Origin: Anaerotignum neopropionicum
GTDB taxonomy: Bacteria > Bacillota > Clostridia > Lachnospirales > Anaerotignaceae
Direction of reading: 5' to 3'
Length of the DNA stretch: 64,000 nt
Assembly: GCF_001571775.1 (NCBI RefSeq)
Contig: NZ_LRVM01000008.1
Location: forward strand, 53,362-117,361
The notes under the pieces are model-generated. The model was not told where the DNA came from and did no database searches. It saw nothing but the letters and a program-made list of their open reading frames with translations. Positions within the stretch are counted from its first letter, which is position 1, and each line of letters opens with the position of its first letter. Made by a program: the position numbers and the translations under genes. Positions 24,918 through 33,565 of this stretch are shown one piece after another.

Positions 24918-26435
24918 TTAATGATGATGGTGATGGTCGTGACCGCAATCACAATCATGGTGATGATGGTGATTAGAGCTGCCATCATCATTAGGATCAT
25001 CCTCGGGAGCTGCAATGGATTCGTACCCATTATCGGCAAAAACCGTACCAACCTTATCCACAATCAATATTCTTTGTTCATCGGTAGATACGTTGTCAAT
25101 GGCCTCCATGATGCAATCCATAATATCTTGGACAGTGCCAACAGGAGGCAATGCGCTCAAAAGTGTTTGCATTGCAATTTTCCGTGTTTGAACGGGCAGC
25201 GTGTCAAAGCTGTTCCTTGTTTTCGCAATAAAATCATCAATCAGTATATTTTTTTCTTCCTGGGTGGCAAGGGGTAAATCCTGAGGTAGATCAAAGCGAA
25301 ATAATTCATCATTGAGGTTGCCGAAGAAGCAATCGCGAATAAAATCTTCTGTCATAAGAACCTTCTTTGTATCCTCACTAAAGTCTTCAAAAGAACCAAT
25401 TTTTTGCAATAAATCATATTCCTTATGACCGATTTCTGTGGCCTTATCAATGACAGGCTCTACCGCTTTTTCAAGCTGTTCATTTAAAGTGTCCAAATAG
25501 GCGGCTTTTTCCGTTGAATTCCATTCACCGCCAAAAAAATCACATACAGAATGGTATAAATCGCTATAAGCCACATCCTTTTGTGTTAAATCCTCAAAGG
25601 TATAGGTGAGGTAGAACAAAAGAATCAAAGAATTGATATCGTGGAGGATACAGGAAAAGTATTCCTCAATATCTTCTAGGCTTTCCAGCAGCCCATTCAT
25701 TTCTTCAAATGAAACCGCAAGTTCCTCGTTTGTCAGCTTGTGGGGCAAAAGCATCCGTTTTTTCCCCAGCTCCTCAGCGATTTCGGTAAAATATTTCCCG
25801 TAAAGTGCATTGGATTCCGGGCAGCAAAAGCCCTCAAAGGTTTGCAAGGATTTGTCCATAAATTCCTTGCTTTCCTCTGCAAAAGCAGTATTTAAGCATT
25901 GCTTTACGTTGGCATAATACTTATCCCTGGTCATGAAAATGGGCACGCATTTTAAAAGCTGACCCATATAGTTGCTTTTTTCCTGTGCTGTTTGTGCGCT
26001 TTCTATGAAGGCGTGGCAATCCGCAAAAAATAAAGACCATTCCACCTGCTTTTGCGCAACCCCATCCTCCGTATATTTTCTTAATGTAATTTGGTCGCTG
26101 ATATTTGTGGAAACAATATTCCATTGAGAAAAATAACTAAATACGATTTCATAAATAGACAAAAGACGTTTTTTCAGCTCCAAGCATTCCGCCAAAGCAA
26201 GAGTACGCTCTTGGTCATTGTTTTCCAGTAAATCCTCCAGACGAAGGAGATATTGACGTATTTCTTTTCTGATTTCGGCAAGATCCTGAGGGATTTCGTA
26301 TGGAAGGGCACTAACACCCATTTCCTCCTCCTCCATGGCGCTCAATAAAAGCAACAGCAGGCTGCCAATAGCTTGCTGATAAATATAGTCTGCCGAAAGG
26401 TTTTTTATTTGTTCCTCCGTTGCGTGCTTAGCCAA
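24918..26435 (-). CDS. Uncharacterised protein with His/Cys-rich C-terminal tail
   Basis: The 505-residue product is acidic and mostly helical, without a signal peptide or clear membrane segment; I do not recognise its domain family. It is Leu/Glu-rich with a central Cys cluster (FEGFCCPESN). The last 18 residues contain eleven His and two Cys (HHHHHDCDCGHDHHHHH), preceded by an acidic linker EDDPNDDGSS. Such tails bind Ni2+, Co2+ or Zn2+ in metallochaperones and storage proteins. It is the first gene of a minus-strand pair with the glyoxalase, itself a metalloenzyme. A role in metal storage or delivery is inference. The start follows a GGAGCT site. Confidence 0.75.
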   Translation of the reverse strand: MAKHATEEQIKNLSADYIYQQAIGSLLLLLLSAMEEEEMGVSALPYEIPQDLAEIRKEIRQYLLRLEDLLENNDQERTLALAECLELKKRLLSIYEIVFSYFSQWNIVSTNISDQITLRKYTEDGVAQKQVEWSLFFADCHAFIESAQTAQEKSNYMGQLLKCVPIFMTRDKYYANVKQCLNTAFAEESKEFMDKSLQTFEGFCCPESNALYGKYFTEIAEELGKKRMLLPHKLTNEELAVSFEEMNGLLESLEDIEEYFSCILHDINSLILLFYLTYTFEDLTQKDVAYSDLYHSVCDFFGGEWNSTEKAAYLDTLNEQLEKAVEPVIDKATEIGHKEYDLLQKIGSFEDFSEDTKKVLMTEDFIRDCFFGNLNDELFRFDLPQDLPLATQEEKNILIDDFIAKTRNSFDTLPVQTRKIAMQTLLSALPPVGTVQDIMDCIMEAIDNVSTDEQRILIVDKVGTVFADNGYESIAAPEDDPNDDGSSNHHHHHDCDCGHDHHHHH

Positions 26436-26494
26436 AAGTAGAGCTCCTTTCTGATAAAAAATTCCAAAACAAGGTTCTTTTCTATTATAAATGA

Positions 26495-26524
26495 ACTTTT
26501 ATAAAAGTACAATAATACTTTTAT
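26495..26524. promoter_or_regulatory. Palindromic box upstream of the His-tail gene
   Basis: ACTTTTATAAAAGT (26495-26508) is a perfect palindrome, and its right half pairs again with ACTTTTAT at 26517-26524 across ACAATAAT. Two copies of AAAAATCATTATTTTT follow at 26530 and 26557. The group lies 60-140 bases upstream of the His-tail gene in a divergent promoter region. It is a candidate operator, possibly for a metal-responsive regulator, but this is only positional inference. Confidence 0.35.
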
Positions 26525-26696
26525 GAATGAAAAATCATTATTTTTCAAGAATTTCCAAAAATCATTATTTTTGCGCCTATCCTTGTTAAAAAATCAATTC
26601 TTAACTTATAAAATTGCATTTACTTATTTTGGATGGAACGCATACTTTTATTATAATTCTATGGTATAATAACGGAACAAAGAAAGGAGGAGGCTT

Positions 26697-26915
26697 ATGA
26701 ACGTTATGTTTTTGGGTGGCATTTTAATGCTCATTTTGTTTTTTGGCGGTTTTGTTTTGGCAGGTTTGGCAATCTGGGCGCTGGCAACAAAAAAAGACAC
26801 CTTACCTCAATGGGGGAAAATTATGCTTTGGGTTTTTGTTGTTTTAGCTGGAATGATATTGATTACAGGGATCGTTTGCATTTTGGTATTTGTAAGAAAA
26901 TTTTTGTTGTTCTAA
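26697..26915 (+). CDS. Small membrane protein, two transmembrane segments
   Basis: The 72-residue protein has two hydrophobic helices (about residues 5-30 and 42-66) separated by the short polar loop ATKKDTLPQWGK, which suggests both ends on the same side. AAAGGAGGAGGC precedes the ATG and a TATAAT box lies about 40 bases upstream, so it is likely expressed. It has no recognisable family. It stands alone between the divergent His-tail gene and rubrerythrin. Confidence 0.65.
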   Translation: MNVMFLGGILMLILFFGGFVLAGLAIWALATKKDTLPQWGKIMLWVFVVLAGMILITGIVCILVFVRKFLLF

Positions 26916-27116
26916 ATTTGAACATGATTGCCTTGGCTTGAGTGGATTTGAAAGAATTATTACAAGCCCATGGAGGGCAGCAATTCTTTATGGAAGCTAT
27001 AATAATTTTTTAAAACATTCTAATAGGTTCTTTAAATAGGAAATAACTCCGTTTTAAGGTATTTTTTGTATGGTTTGGGGAAAACTGTAAAGGAAAATAT
27101 CTTAGGAGGGATGTAG

Positions 27117-27650
27117 ATGGACTTAAAGGGTAGCAAAACTGAGCAAAATCTTATTTCGGCTTTTGCAGGAGAATCCATGGCAGCGAACAGGTATCGGCTT
27201 TATGCGGAAAAGGCCCATGAGGAGGGCTATGAGCAAATAAAAAGTGTTTTTGAGGAAACCTCGGAGAACGAAGTTCAGCATGCAAAACGAATTTTGAATT
27301 TTATAAATGGTATTGGCAGCACCGAAGCAAACTTAGAGGCCGGTGCCTACGGCGAGCATGAGGAATGGACAAAAATCTATAAGGAAATGGAAGCGGTAGC
27401 CAAGGAAGAAGGCTTTGGAGAAATTGCAGCCTTCTTTAAAAACGTTGCTACGGTAGAAAAGGAACACGAAGAACGCTATCAAGCCCTGCATAAATTACTG
27501 AAGGAGAAAAAGGTTTTTCAAGGAGATGAAAACACTGTCTGGGTTTGCAAAAACTGTGGCTATGTTTATGTTGGGAAAGAGGCTCCAAAAAAATGCCCGG
27601 TATGTATGTATCCACAGGCATATTTTGAGAGAAAAGCAGATAATTATTAA
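27117..27650 (+). CDS. rbr: Rubrerythrin
   Basis: Rubrerythrin reduces hydrogen peroxide in anaerobes, taking electrons through its rubredoxin domain. The 177-residue protein has an N-terminal ferritin-like di-iron bundle with the repeated Glu/ExxH pattern (AGESMAANRYRLYAE, ENEVQHAKR, VEKEHEER). The C-terminal rubredoxin-like iron site has the pairs VCKNCGYVY and KCPVCMYPQ. Length and order are standard. AGGAGGGATG precedes the ATG. It appears to be monocistronic, followed by a short GAGGAGA/TCTCCTC hairpin at 27661-27678. Confidence 0.95.
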   Translation: MDLKGSKTEQNLISAFAGESMAANRYRLYAEKAHEEGYEQIKSVFEETSENEVQHAKRILNFINGIGSTEANLEAGAYGEHEEWTKIYKEMEAVAKEEGFGEIAAFFKNVATVEKEHEERYQALHKLLKEKKVFQGDENTVWVCKNCGYVYVGKEAPKKCPVCMYPQAYFERKADNY

Positions 27651-27751
27651 AGCTAAAAAGGAGGAGAGATTTCTCCTCATACATAGGATGTTGGATTTTT
27701 TGTGATGGATAAGCAACGAATAAAGAATTTGTTTCAAATGGAGCGTTTGTG

Positions 27752-28450
27752 ATGGTTTATAAAAATATGAAAGAGGCTGTTTTTTTACGGCGAGAGAACC
27801 GTTTTTCTGCCTTTGTTTATTTGGAAGGAAAGGAAACGCAGGTTCATGTAAAAAATACAGGGCGCTGCAGGGAATTGTTGCAGCCGGGTGCAAGGGTCTA
27901 TTTGGAGCCTTCCGATAATCCTCAGCGAAAAACAAAATACTCCCTTATATCTGTTTATAAGGGAAATATGCTGGTTAATATGGATTCTCAAGCGCCAAAC
28001 CAAGTGGTGGCTGAGGCTATGGCGGAGGGCAGAATTTCTGAGATTGGGGAGGTTTCTGTTTTACGGCGAGAGGTTACGTATGGAAATTCTCGGTTTGATT
28101 TGTACTTTGAAGCAGGCATGCGTCGTGGGTTTATTGAAGTAAAGGGAGCAACATTAGAAGAAAATGGGATTTGCAGATTTCCTGATGCTCCAACGCTAAG
28201 AGGGCAAAAACACATTTTGGAATTAATTCGGGCCAAAGAGGAGGGCTTTGAGGCTTACGTTTTCTTTGTAATTCAAATGAAGGGAGCCAAAGTGTTTTAT
28301 CCCCATTGGGAGAGAGATGCGGCGTTTTCAGAAGCTTTGGTAAGGGCAAAGGAGGCCGGTGTGGAAATTTTGGCGTATGATTGTATCGTTGACATTGACG
28401 CCTTACAGCTTTCCCAAAAAGTTTTCTCTAAAATAGAAAGAAAGACATAG
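27752..28450 (+). CDS. sfsA: SfsA family protein (sugar fermentation stimulation A)
   Basis: The 232-residue protein matches SfsA: VKNTGRCRELLQPGARVYLEPSDN near residue 33, FDLYFE and RGFIEVKGATLE with the conserved Glu/Lys of a nuclease-like core near residue 117, and FPDAPTLRGQKHI. E. coli SfsA was described as a maltose-gene activator and the family is annotated as DNA/RNA nuclease. I use ATG 27752, with GGAG 8 bases upstream; a GTG immediately before is in frame. It appears to be a single gene. Confidence 0.9.
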   Translation: MVYKNMKEAVFLRRENRFSAFVYLEGKETQVHVKNTGRCRELLQPGARVYLEPSDNPQRKTKYSLISVYKGNMLVNMDSQAPNQVVAEAMAEGRISEIGEVSVLRREVTYGNSRFDLYFEAGMRRGFIEVKGATLEENGICRFPDAPTLRGQKHILELIRAKEEGFEAYVFFVIQMKGAKVFYPHWERDAAFSEALVRAKEAGVEILAYDCIVDIDALQLSQKVFSKIERKT

Positions 28451-28513
28451 GGTATATCCACGCTCCTTAGGACATAAACTATTAGGGAACATAGTCTTTG
28501 GGGAGGAACGTGC

Positions 28514-29677
28514 ATGAAAAAAAGGATATTGGCGGCAGTGACAGCACTTTTCTGTTTTCTGGCGCCCTTTTGCGTTTGTGCGGAAGAAGGTGACAGCAGT
28601 GTCTTACAGCTGCAGTCAAAAAGCGCTGTTTTAATGGATCAGGCCACAGGCACGGTGATTTATGAAAAAAACAGCCACGAGGCAATGCCCCTAGCTAGTG
28701 TAACGAAAATAATGACCTTATTGTTAATTTACGAGGCTCATGCAGATGGCAAGTTTGCATGGACAGACGCAGTACAGGTCAGCGAGCATGCAGCGGCGAT
28801 GGGCGGCTCTCAAGTGTTTTTAGAATCGGGAGAAACGCAAACAGCAGCTGATATGACAAAGTGCATTGCCATAGCATCTGCAAATGATGCGGCAGTGGCT
28901 ATGGCGGAATTCGTTGCCGGCAGCGAGGAAGCTTTTGTTGAAAAAATGAACGAAAGGGCAAAGGAATTGGGCATGGAGGATACCAAATTTGTAAACGCCT
29001 GCGGCTTGGACGTTGATGGTCATGTTTCCAGTGCCTATGATATTGCTTTGATGAGCCGGGCACTGATGAAGGGTTTTCCTGAAATCCAAGAATATACAAC
29101 GACATGGATGGATACCATTACGCACAAAACAAGAAAAGGAGAGTCTGAGTTTGGCTTAACCAATACCAATAAGCTGATCAAATGGTACGACGGTGCAACT
29201 GGGTTAAAAACAGGCTCAACAAGCAAGGCGTTATATTGCCTATCGGGTACAGCGGAGCGAAATGGTTTTGGCCTCATTGCTGTTGTTATGGCAGCTCCTG
29301 ACTTTAAGATACGTTTTCAAGAGGATATGAAGCTTTTAGACTATGGTTTTGCAAATTATGCCGTGGAAAAAGGATATCCCGTTGGTGAGGATATGGGGAT
29401 AATTCCGGTGGAGAAGGGCTCAAAGGAAGGCGTTCATGCCATTGTGAAGGATGAAATCTCGGTTCTCATAACCAAGGGGGGCAACGGAGAATGGGAAACC
29501 AAAACTGAAATGCTGCCCATGGTAAAGGCGCCTGTTGCCCAAGGCTCTAAGGTTGGCGAATTGATTTATGTTTTGGACGGCAAGGAAGTTGGTAGAACAG
29601 ATTTGGTTGCTGCTGAAGCCGTGGAAAAGGCAAGCATACATATCATGCTTCAGCGCATGATGACGCATTGGTGTTAA
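28514..29677 (+). CDS. dacF: D-alanyl-D-alanine carboxypeptidase (serine type, DacF/PBP5-like)
   Basis: The enzyme trims the terminal D-Ala of peptidoglycan stem peptides outside the cell membrane. The 387-residue precursor has a signal peptide (KKRILAAVTALFCFLAPFCVCAEE), the SxxK active site ASVTKIM near residue 62, SAND near residue 117, and KTGSTS near residue 234. The C-terminal domain is the beta-rich PBP5-like part, and a weakly hydrophobic end could act as membrane anchor. GGGGAGGAACG precedes the ATG. In spore formers DacF-like enzymes often act in spore cortex formation, but this cannot be told apart from a vegetative role here. Confidence 0.93.
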   Translation: MKKRILAAVTALFCFLAPFCVCAEEGDSSVLQLQSKSAVLMDQATGTVIYEKNSHEAMPLASVTKIMTLLLIYEAHADGKFAWTDAVQVSEHAAAMGGSQVFLESGETQTAADMTKCIAIASANDAAVAMAEFVAGSEEAFVEKMNERAKELGMEDTKFVNACGLDVDGHVSSAYDIALMSRALMKGFPEIQEYTTTWMDTITHKTRKGESEFGLTNTNKLIKWYDGATGLKTGSTSKALYCLSGTAERNGFGLIAVVMAAPDFKIRFQEDMKLLDYGFANYAVEKGYPVGEDMGIIPVEKGSKEGVHAIVKDEISVLITKGGNGEWETKTEMLPMVKAPVAQGSKVGELIYVLDGKEVGRTDLVAAEAVEKASIHIMLQRMMTHWC

Positions 29678-29717
29678 GGCAGAAGGAGTCTTCTTTTGCA
29701 CAACAGAGAATTAAAAT

Positions 29718-29755
29718 AAAACACCCCAATTACCCCAAGGTAAGGGGTGTTTTTA
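29718..29755 (+). terminator. Intrinsic terminator after dacF-like gene
   Basis: AAACACCCC pairs with GGGGTGTTT across a 16-base loop that holds its own CCCC/GG pairing, followed by a T-run. It lies 40 bases beyond the stop. Confidence 0.85.
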
Positions 29756-29945
29756 ATATAATGGCCTTTGTAATTCAACCGCCAGACAAGGGAAGAAAAT
29801 ACATAAAATAATTGGTGTGTAGAAAGTGCAAGCTGGAGTTTTTAAGGAATTCATTTCCCAAGAAATCTTTTTATGATTCCTTGTGGATTACATATTAAAA
29901 CGGATGCTTAGAAATCCACTCCAAATCCACTCCAATGAAAAGGAT

Positions 29946-31076
29946 CTAGCATAGATTTTGTTTTTTTTGCTGTTTATCACAGTACATTTTTTTATCTGCC
30001 GCTTGCACAAGGCTTTCTATCGTTGTTGCATTATCTTCGCCATAAACGGAATAGCCTACACTTAGGGACAGTGTGTAGGGCAAGCTTGCGGAAATTTCCA
30101 CTAAAGAAGCATCAATTTTTTCAATATAAGGCAATGCATCTCCATCTTCATTAGCCATGATTACTGCAAATTCATCACCGCCATATCTTGAAAGAAATGC
30201 CTTTGTATCAGAAAAAACTTTTTTTAAAACCTGGGCAACAATGATTAAGGCTTTGTCCCCTTCAACATGACCAAAAGAATCATTGATTATTTTAAAATTA
30301 TTGATATCAAAGAATATTAAAAAAATAATTTTATTTTTTGAGGCTTTTGTGATTTGGATTAAGTGCTGTTCAAATTTTCTGCGGTTATTTAATTGCGTTA
30401 AAGGATCCAAATGAATTTCTTTTTTTAAACTGCAAAGATAAAGCATGACAATGGAAATGATTACTGCTGCGGTTGTAATATGAAGCATTGGAAAAAGGGT
30501 GTCAATTCCTTTTCCCAATAGAGGAAATAGGGAATAAAGAAACAAATAAAAGCATATTTTTTGTTTTTCAATTAAATATTCTTTTTTGTACAAAACAAGG
30601 GAAGTGGCGGCTCCGGTCAAAATGTACCCATAAACCACTAGATTTTGCAGAAAATATAAATTACCTTGAATGTACTGTTTTTTTTCATTAATATAGAATA
30701 TCCAATGGGTATAGGGAGAGCATAGAACCATTATACTCACAAAAAAAATTGGCAGGATATATAGAAGGTGGGCAGAAGGGTTGCACTGTTCCTCTGGCAA
30801 AAGCTCATGAAAAATAAATGACAGCCAATAATAAGCACCCATCTCCACGGAGATAAGGTATACTATTACCATAAAATATTGGAAAAAAAACGTTTTTTGT
30901 AAAGACACTGAATAATACAATAGGGTGTTTGCGGTTAAAGCCAAAACTGTGAAAAAAATTACTCGATAAAAAAATTTGTTGTTTTTTTGTATTTGCATAG
31001 AGCGTTTGCCATCTATCATTAGCAGTAGAAACAAAATAATTCCTAAAACATTGATTTCCACAATACTTGTATTCAT
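29946..31076 (-). CDS. Membrane-bound diguanylate cyclase (GGDEF)
   Basis: The 376-residue protein has about seven or eight hydrophobic segments in residues 5-215, followed by a GGDEF domain (about 220-370) that makes cyclic di-GMP from GTP. The domain begins DPLTQLNNRRKFE and contains the intact active site SRYGGDEFAV. The RxxD inhibitory site normally five residues upstream is not present. I chose the ATG at 31076, since GGGGGA lies 8 bases upstream on the minus strand, instead of one seven codons earlier. The N-terminal part may be a membrane sensor; its signal is unknown. It stands alone on this strand. Confidence 0.88.
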   Translation of the reverse strand: MNTSIVEINVLGIILFLLLMIDGKRSMQIQKNNKFFYRVIFFTVLALTANTLLYYSVSLQKTFFFQYFMVIVYLISVEMGAYYWLSFIFHELLPEEQCNPSAHLLYILPIFFVSIMVLCSPYTHWIFYINEKKQYIQGNLYFLQNLVVYGYILTGAATSLVLYKKEYLIEKQKICFYLFLYSLFPLLGKGIDTLFPMLHITTAAVIISIVMLYLCSLKKEIHLDPLTQLNNRRKFEQHLIQITKASKNKIIFLIFFDINNFKIINDSFGHVEGDKALIIVAQVLKKVFSDTKAFLSRYGGDEFAVIMANEDGDALPYIEKIDASLVEISASLPYTLSLSVGYSVYGEDNATTIESLVQAADKKMYCDKQQKKQNLC

Positions 31077-31222
31077 AGGTTTTCCCCCTAATAGCATTTT
31101 AAAAGGCTATATATGGAACAAATTTTATTTTAAAAAAGCAGAAAAAGAAATTGACATTATGTATTTAATCAAGTACAATATAAAAAATTTAATCATATTA
31201 AATTACAGAGCTAAAATAGACC

Positions 31223-31345
31223 TTTGGCGTTGGCCAAACTCACTTGCTTTTTGAAAAAAGCTAGACAAAAACTTTTATGAAACCTTCATTCTATTCGAGT
31301 TTACGTCGGTCAAGATTTTGACTTTGTCTACAGTCTGGAATTTAA
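31223..31345 (-). repeat. Hairpin-array repeat, partial copy 4 (inverted)
   Basis: On the minus strand this reads like the beginning and middle of copies 2 and 3: GTAGACAAAGTCAAAATCTTGA, then CATAAAAGTTTTTGTCTAG, a near-perfect CTAGCTTTTTTC/AAAAAGCAAG hairpin (31243-31264) and TTTGGC/GCCAAA (31223-31238). Several of the upstream hairpins are missing or decayed. It lies between the divergent GGDEF and LysE genes. The remaining bases of this 370-base gap are AT-rich and show nothing more. Confidence 0.7.
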
Positions 31346-31446
31346 TTATATGAATTGAATTAATAATTTAAATCACATGAGGAAGATAAGTGTTTATAAA
31401 GCTTTCCTTGGTGAATATACAAAAGAGAAAGTTTGGGGGTATTATT

Positions 31447-32028
31447 TTGTTTCAGTGGATAAATTTTTTAACTTATGCAGTCATTACTACAGCAACGCCG
31501 GGTCCAAACAATATTATGTCTATGTCAAATGCGGGTCGGGTGGGTCTAAAGAAATCCTATCCCTTTAATTTGGGAATTTGGGCAGGATTTTCGGCGGTTA
31601 TGATCATTTGTACTGTGTTAAGCAGTGTTTTGAATGCCCTGCTGCCGGTAATTAAAATGCCCATGCTTGTGCTTGGGGGGGCATATATGCTCTATTTGGC
31701 TTATAAAACCTTAAAAAGGACGGGAGAAATTGGAGAAAAGCAAGTGAAAAATGGCTTTCTTTCCGGGCTTCTCCTACAATTCATTAATCCTAAAATTTAT
31801 ATTTATGGAATGGTTTCCATGGAGTCCTACATAATGCCCCATTTTCAACATAGTCCCGTAAAGCTTTTCGCCTTTGCCATTTTACTGGCCACAATTGGAT
31901 GTTTTTTTAATCTTTGCTGGGCGGCATTTGGTTCTGCGTTTCGTCTGTTGTTCTCCCGTTATGCAAGGGCAATTAATACGGTAATGTCTTTACTTTTGGT
32001 ATATTGTGCGGTTTCGTTGTTTTTATAG
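31447..32028 (+). CDS. LysE/RhtB-family amino acid exporter
   Basis: The 193-residue membrane protein has about six hydrophobic helices and the family opening FLTYAVITTATPGPNNIMSM, with the conserved TPGPNN. LQFINPKIYIYG near residue 110 is also typical. LysE/RhtB carriers export amino acids or related metabolites. I prefer the TTG start at 31447, because GGGGG lies 8 bases upstream and the resulting N-terminus is like that of relatives; an ATG at 31390 would add 19 atypical residues. The substrate is unknown. Confidence 0.82.
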   Translation: MFQWINFLTYAVITTATPGPNNIMSMSNAGRVGLKKSYPFNLGIWAGFSAVMIICTVLSSVLNALLPVIKMPMLVLGGAYMLYLAYKTLKRTGEIGEKQVKNGFLSGLLLQFINPKIYIYGMVSMESYIMPHFQHSPVKLFAFAILLATIGCFFNLCWAAFGSAFRLLFSRYARAINTVMSLLLVYCAVSLFL

Positions 32029-32053
32029 AGGGTTGCCTGAGTTTGATTTTTAT

Positions 32054-32103
32054 AAAAAGCAGTCATATCATTTGTAGTTGCAATTGAGAAGGGCTGCTTT
32101 TTT
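32054..32103 (+). terminator. Intrinsic terminator after the LysE gene
   Basis: AAAAAGCAG pairs with CTGCTTTTT, with a T-run continuing to 32105. The loop is long at 31 bases, which lowers confidence. The remaining bases to 32296 are AT-rich and show no gene. Confidence 0.6.
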
Positions 32104-32296
32104 GCTGTATATTTTAGAACAAAGTTATTGCAGCCATATCAGAATTCACAAAATTAAATTACTTTATTATATGCACGATAGAAAGAATTGTTAAGAAAAA
32201 TAATACAAAGTAAGTATTGCTCAAACTAAATCAGTGGGTATGAAGAGGTTGCAAAAATGAAGCTGTTTTGCGGAAGAATAATGATATGTATCTACG

Positions 32297-32332
32297 AAAA
32301 AAGAGCCTGAAGTAAATTTACTCCAGACTCTT
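32297..32332 (-). terminator. Intrinsic terminator of the SASP gene
   Basis: On the minus strand AAGAGTCTGGAGTAAA pairs with TTTACTTCAGGCTCTT with few mismatches, followed by six T. It lies about 90 bases beyond the SASP stop. Confidence 0.85.
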
Positions 32333-32418
32333 CTTTTACCTCATTCAGATAATCTGAGAGGTAATCCAATGGCTTTTGTTAGCCAATGAAATAAATCTTA
32401 ACAAACAAGCTTCCGAGC

Positions 32419-32643
32419 TTAGCCCTGAGTTTTGCCTGCCATTGCTCTTTCCTGAGCTTCGATCATTTTCTTTACCATATAGCCGCCAACATAACCATTC
32501 TGTGCGGATGTTAAGTCGCCGTTGTAGCCCTTTTTCAAAGGTACGCCGATTTCGTTTGCTACTTCATATTTGAACTGTTCCATAGCTGCTCTAGCTTCGG
32601 GGACGTTCATCTTATTGCTTGTGCTGTTAGAAGTTCCACTCAT
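32419..32643 (-). CDS. Alpha/beta-type small acid-soluble spore protein
   Basis: These proteins coat and protect DNA in dormant spores. The 74-residue protein has the family core: ARAAMEQFKYEVANEIGVPL with the germination-protease cleavage region, and LTSAQNGYVGGYMVKKMIE near the C-terminus. The start at 32643 follows AAGGAGGTAAT on the minus strand; an upstream in-frame start would add residues unlike the family. It shows that the organism is a spore former. Confidence 0.95.
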   Translation of the reverse strand: MSGTSNSTSNKMNVPEARAAMEQFKYEVANEIGVPLKKGYNGDLTSAQNGYVGGYMVKKMIEAQERAMAGKTQG

Positions 32644-32787
32644 TTTTATTACCTCCTTAAAAATAACTGTGTTTTTGTGTTGCACTAATATTATTGCACC
32701 GTCAATTAATATTATGTAGGAACATATTGGAACAATTTTCGGTGGATTTTAGCACCACTTTTTTATAAAATAGGAGGCTTTTCGTTT

Positions 32788-33459
32788 TTAATTCGTAAAA
32801 TGTTCTTTTAGATGAAATATATTTTTATGATACGTTAAAAAACCTTCCTTTTGCAGCCTAGAGAGCTCAATGGACATGGCGCTGCGGTCAACGGCTAAAT
32901 ATTCAGCCAGCTGCTGACGGTTAAAAGGAATTTCAAACATTGCAGAGCCTGCTTTAATAGATTCTGCGGAAAGATAGGAAAGTAATTTTTCTTGTGTTGA
33001 TCTTTTTGTAATATGTTCAATTTTTCCCGTTAGCATTAAATTTTTTCCTGCCAAAACAGAAATTAAATTTCGTATTAAATGGGCGTGAAACAAGCAAGTG
33101 GAGGAGCAGGTGGTTAAAATTCGTTTGATATCCAAAAATAAAACCGTTGTTGCCTCTACGGCGATGGCACTGACGGTTAAATCTTGCTTATTTGCACAGG
33201 CAAAGGACTCGCCAAACATTTGAGAGGGAGTAATATCACTTAGTATGGTTCGATTACCCCAAAAATCCTCTTTCACGATATGCACACAGCCCGATAAAAC
33301 AAGCCCCATATAATCTATGGCTTCGCCTTGGTGAAAAATCACTTCATTTTTATCAAATTTTTTTTCTTTGGCACTAAGACAGCCAATTAAAGATTGTATA
33401 TCATTTGATTCAATGCCGGAAAAGAGCTGAGAATTTTTTATAATCGAAATATAATTCAT
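32788..33459 (-). CDS. Crp/Fnr-family transcription regulator
   Basis: The 223-residue protein has an N-terminal cyclic-nucleotide-type beta-barrel (about residues 10-120, with EVIFHQGEAIDYMGLVLSG) and a C-terminal helix-turn-helix (NRQQLAEYLAVDRSAMSIE, about 170-190). The N-terminal Cys cluster of oxygen-sensing FNR is absent, though a CSSTC motif occurs mid-protein. It is divergent from a ferredoxin-like gene, with a dyad between them. This pairing resembles clostridial redox or nitrosative-stress regulators of the HcpR kind, but that is inference. The ATG at 33459 follows AAAGGTGG. Confidence 0.88.
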   Translation of the reverse strand: MNYISIIKNSQLFSGIESNDIQSLIGCLSAKEKKFDKNEVIFHQGEAIDYMGLVLSGCVHIVKEDFWGNRTILSDITPSQMFGESFACANKQDLTVSAIAVEATTVLFLDIKRILTTCSSTCLFHAHLIRNLISVLAGKNLMLTGKIEHITKRSTQEKLLSYLSAESIKAGSAMFEIPFNRQQLAEYLAVDRSAMSIELSRLQKEGFLTYHKNIFHLKEHFTN

Positions 33460-33473
33460 AAAAACCACCTTTT

Positions 33474-33489
33474 TGTTGTATTTCCAACA
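33474..33489. promoter_or_regulatory. Inverted repeat in the divergent crp/fnr-ferredoxin promoter region
   Basis: TGTTG and CAACA flank six bases, the half-site spacing expected for a Crp/Fnr dimer. It lies 15 bases upstream of the regulator start and 77 bases upstream of the ferredoxin start, so one site could serve both genes. Binding is inferred from spacing only. Confidence 0.4.
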
Positions 33490-33565
33490 GCAATTCTATG
33501 CTTATTATAGTATTCTTTATCCAGAAAGACAAGAATAATTACAAAAAATATTGGGGGGAAAGAAA

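Noticed and set aside
24890..25063. N-terminal extension of the glyoxalase rich in Ile, Met and Thr
   Set aside because: It translates the His-codon-rich end of the upstream gene in another frame; a good ribosome site supports the shorter start.
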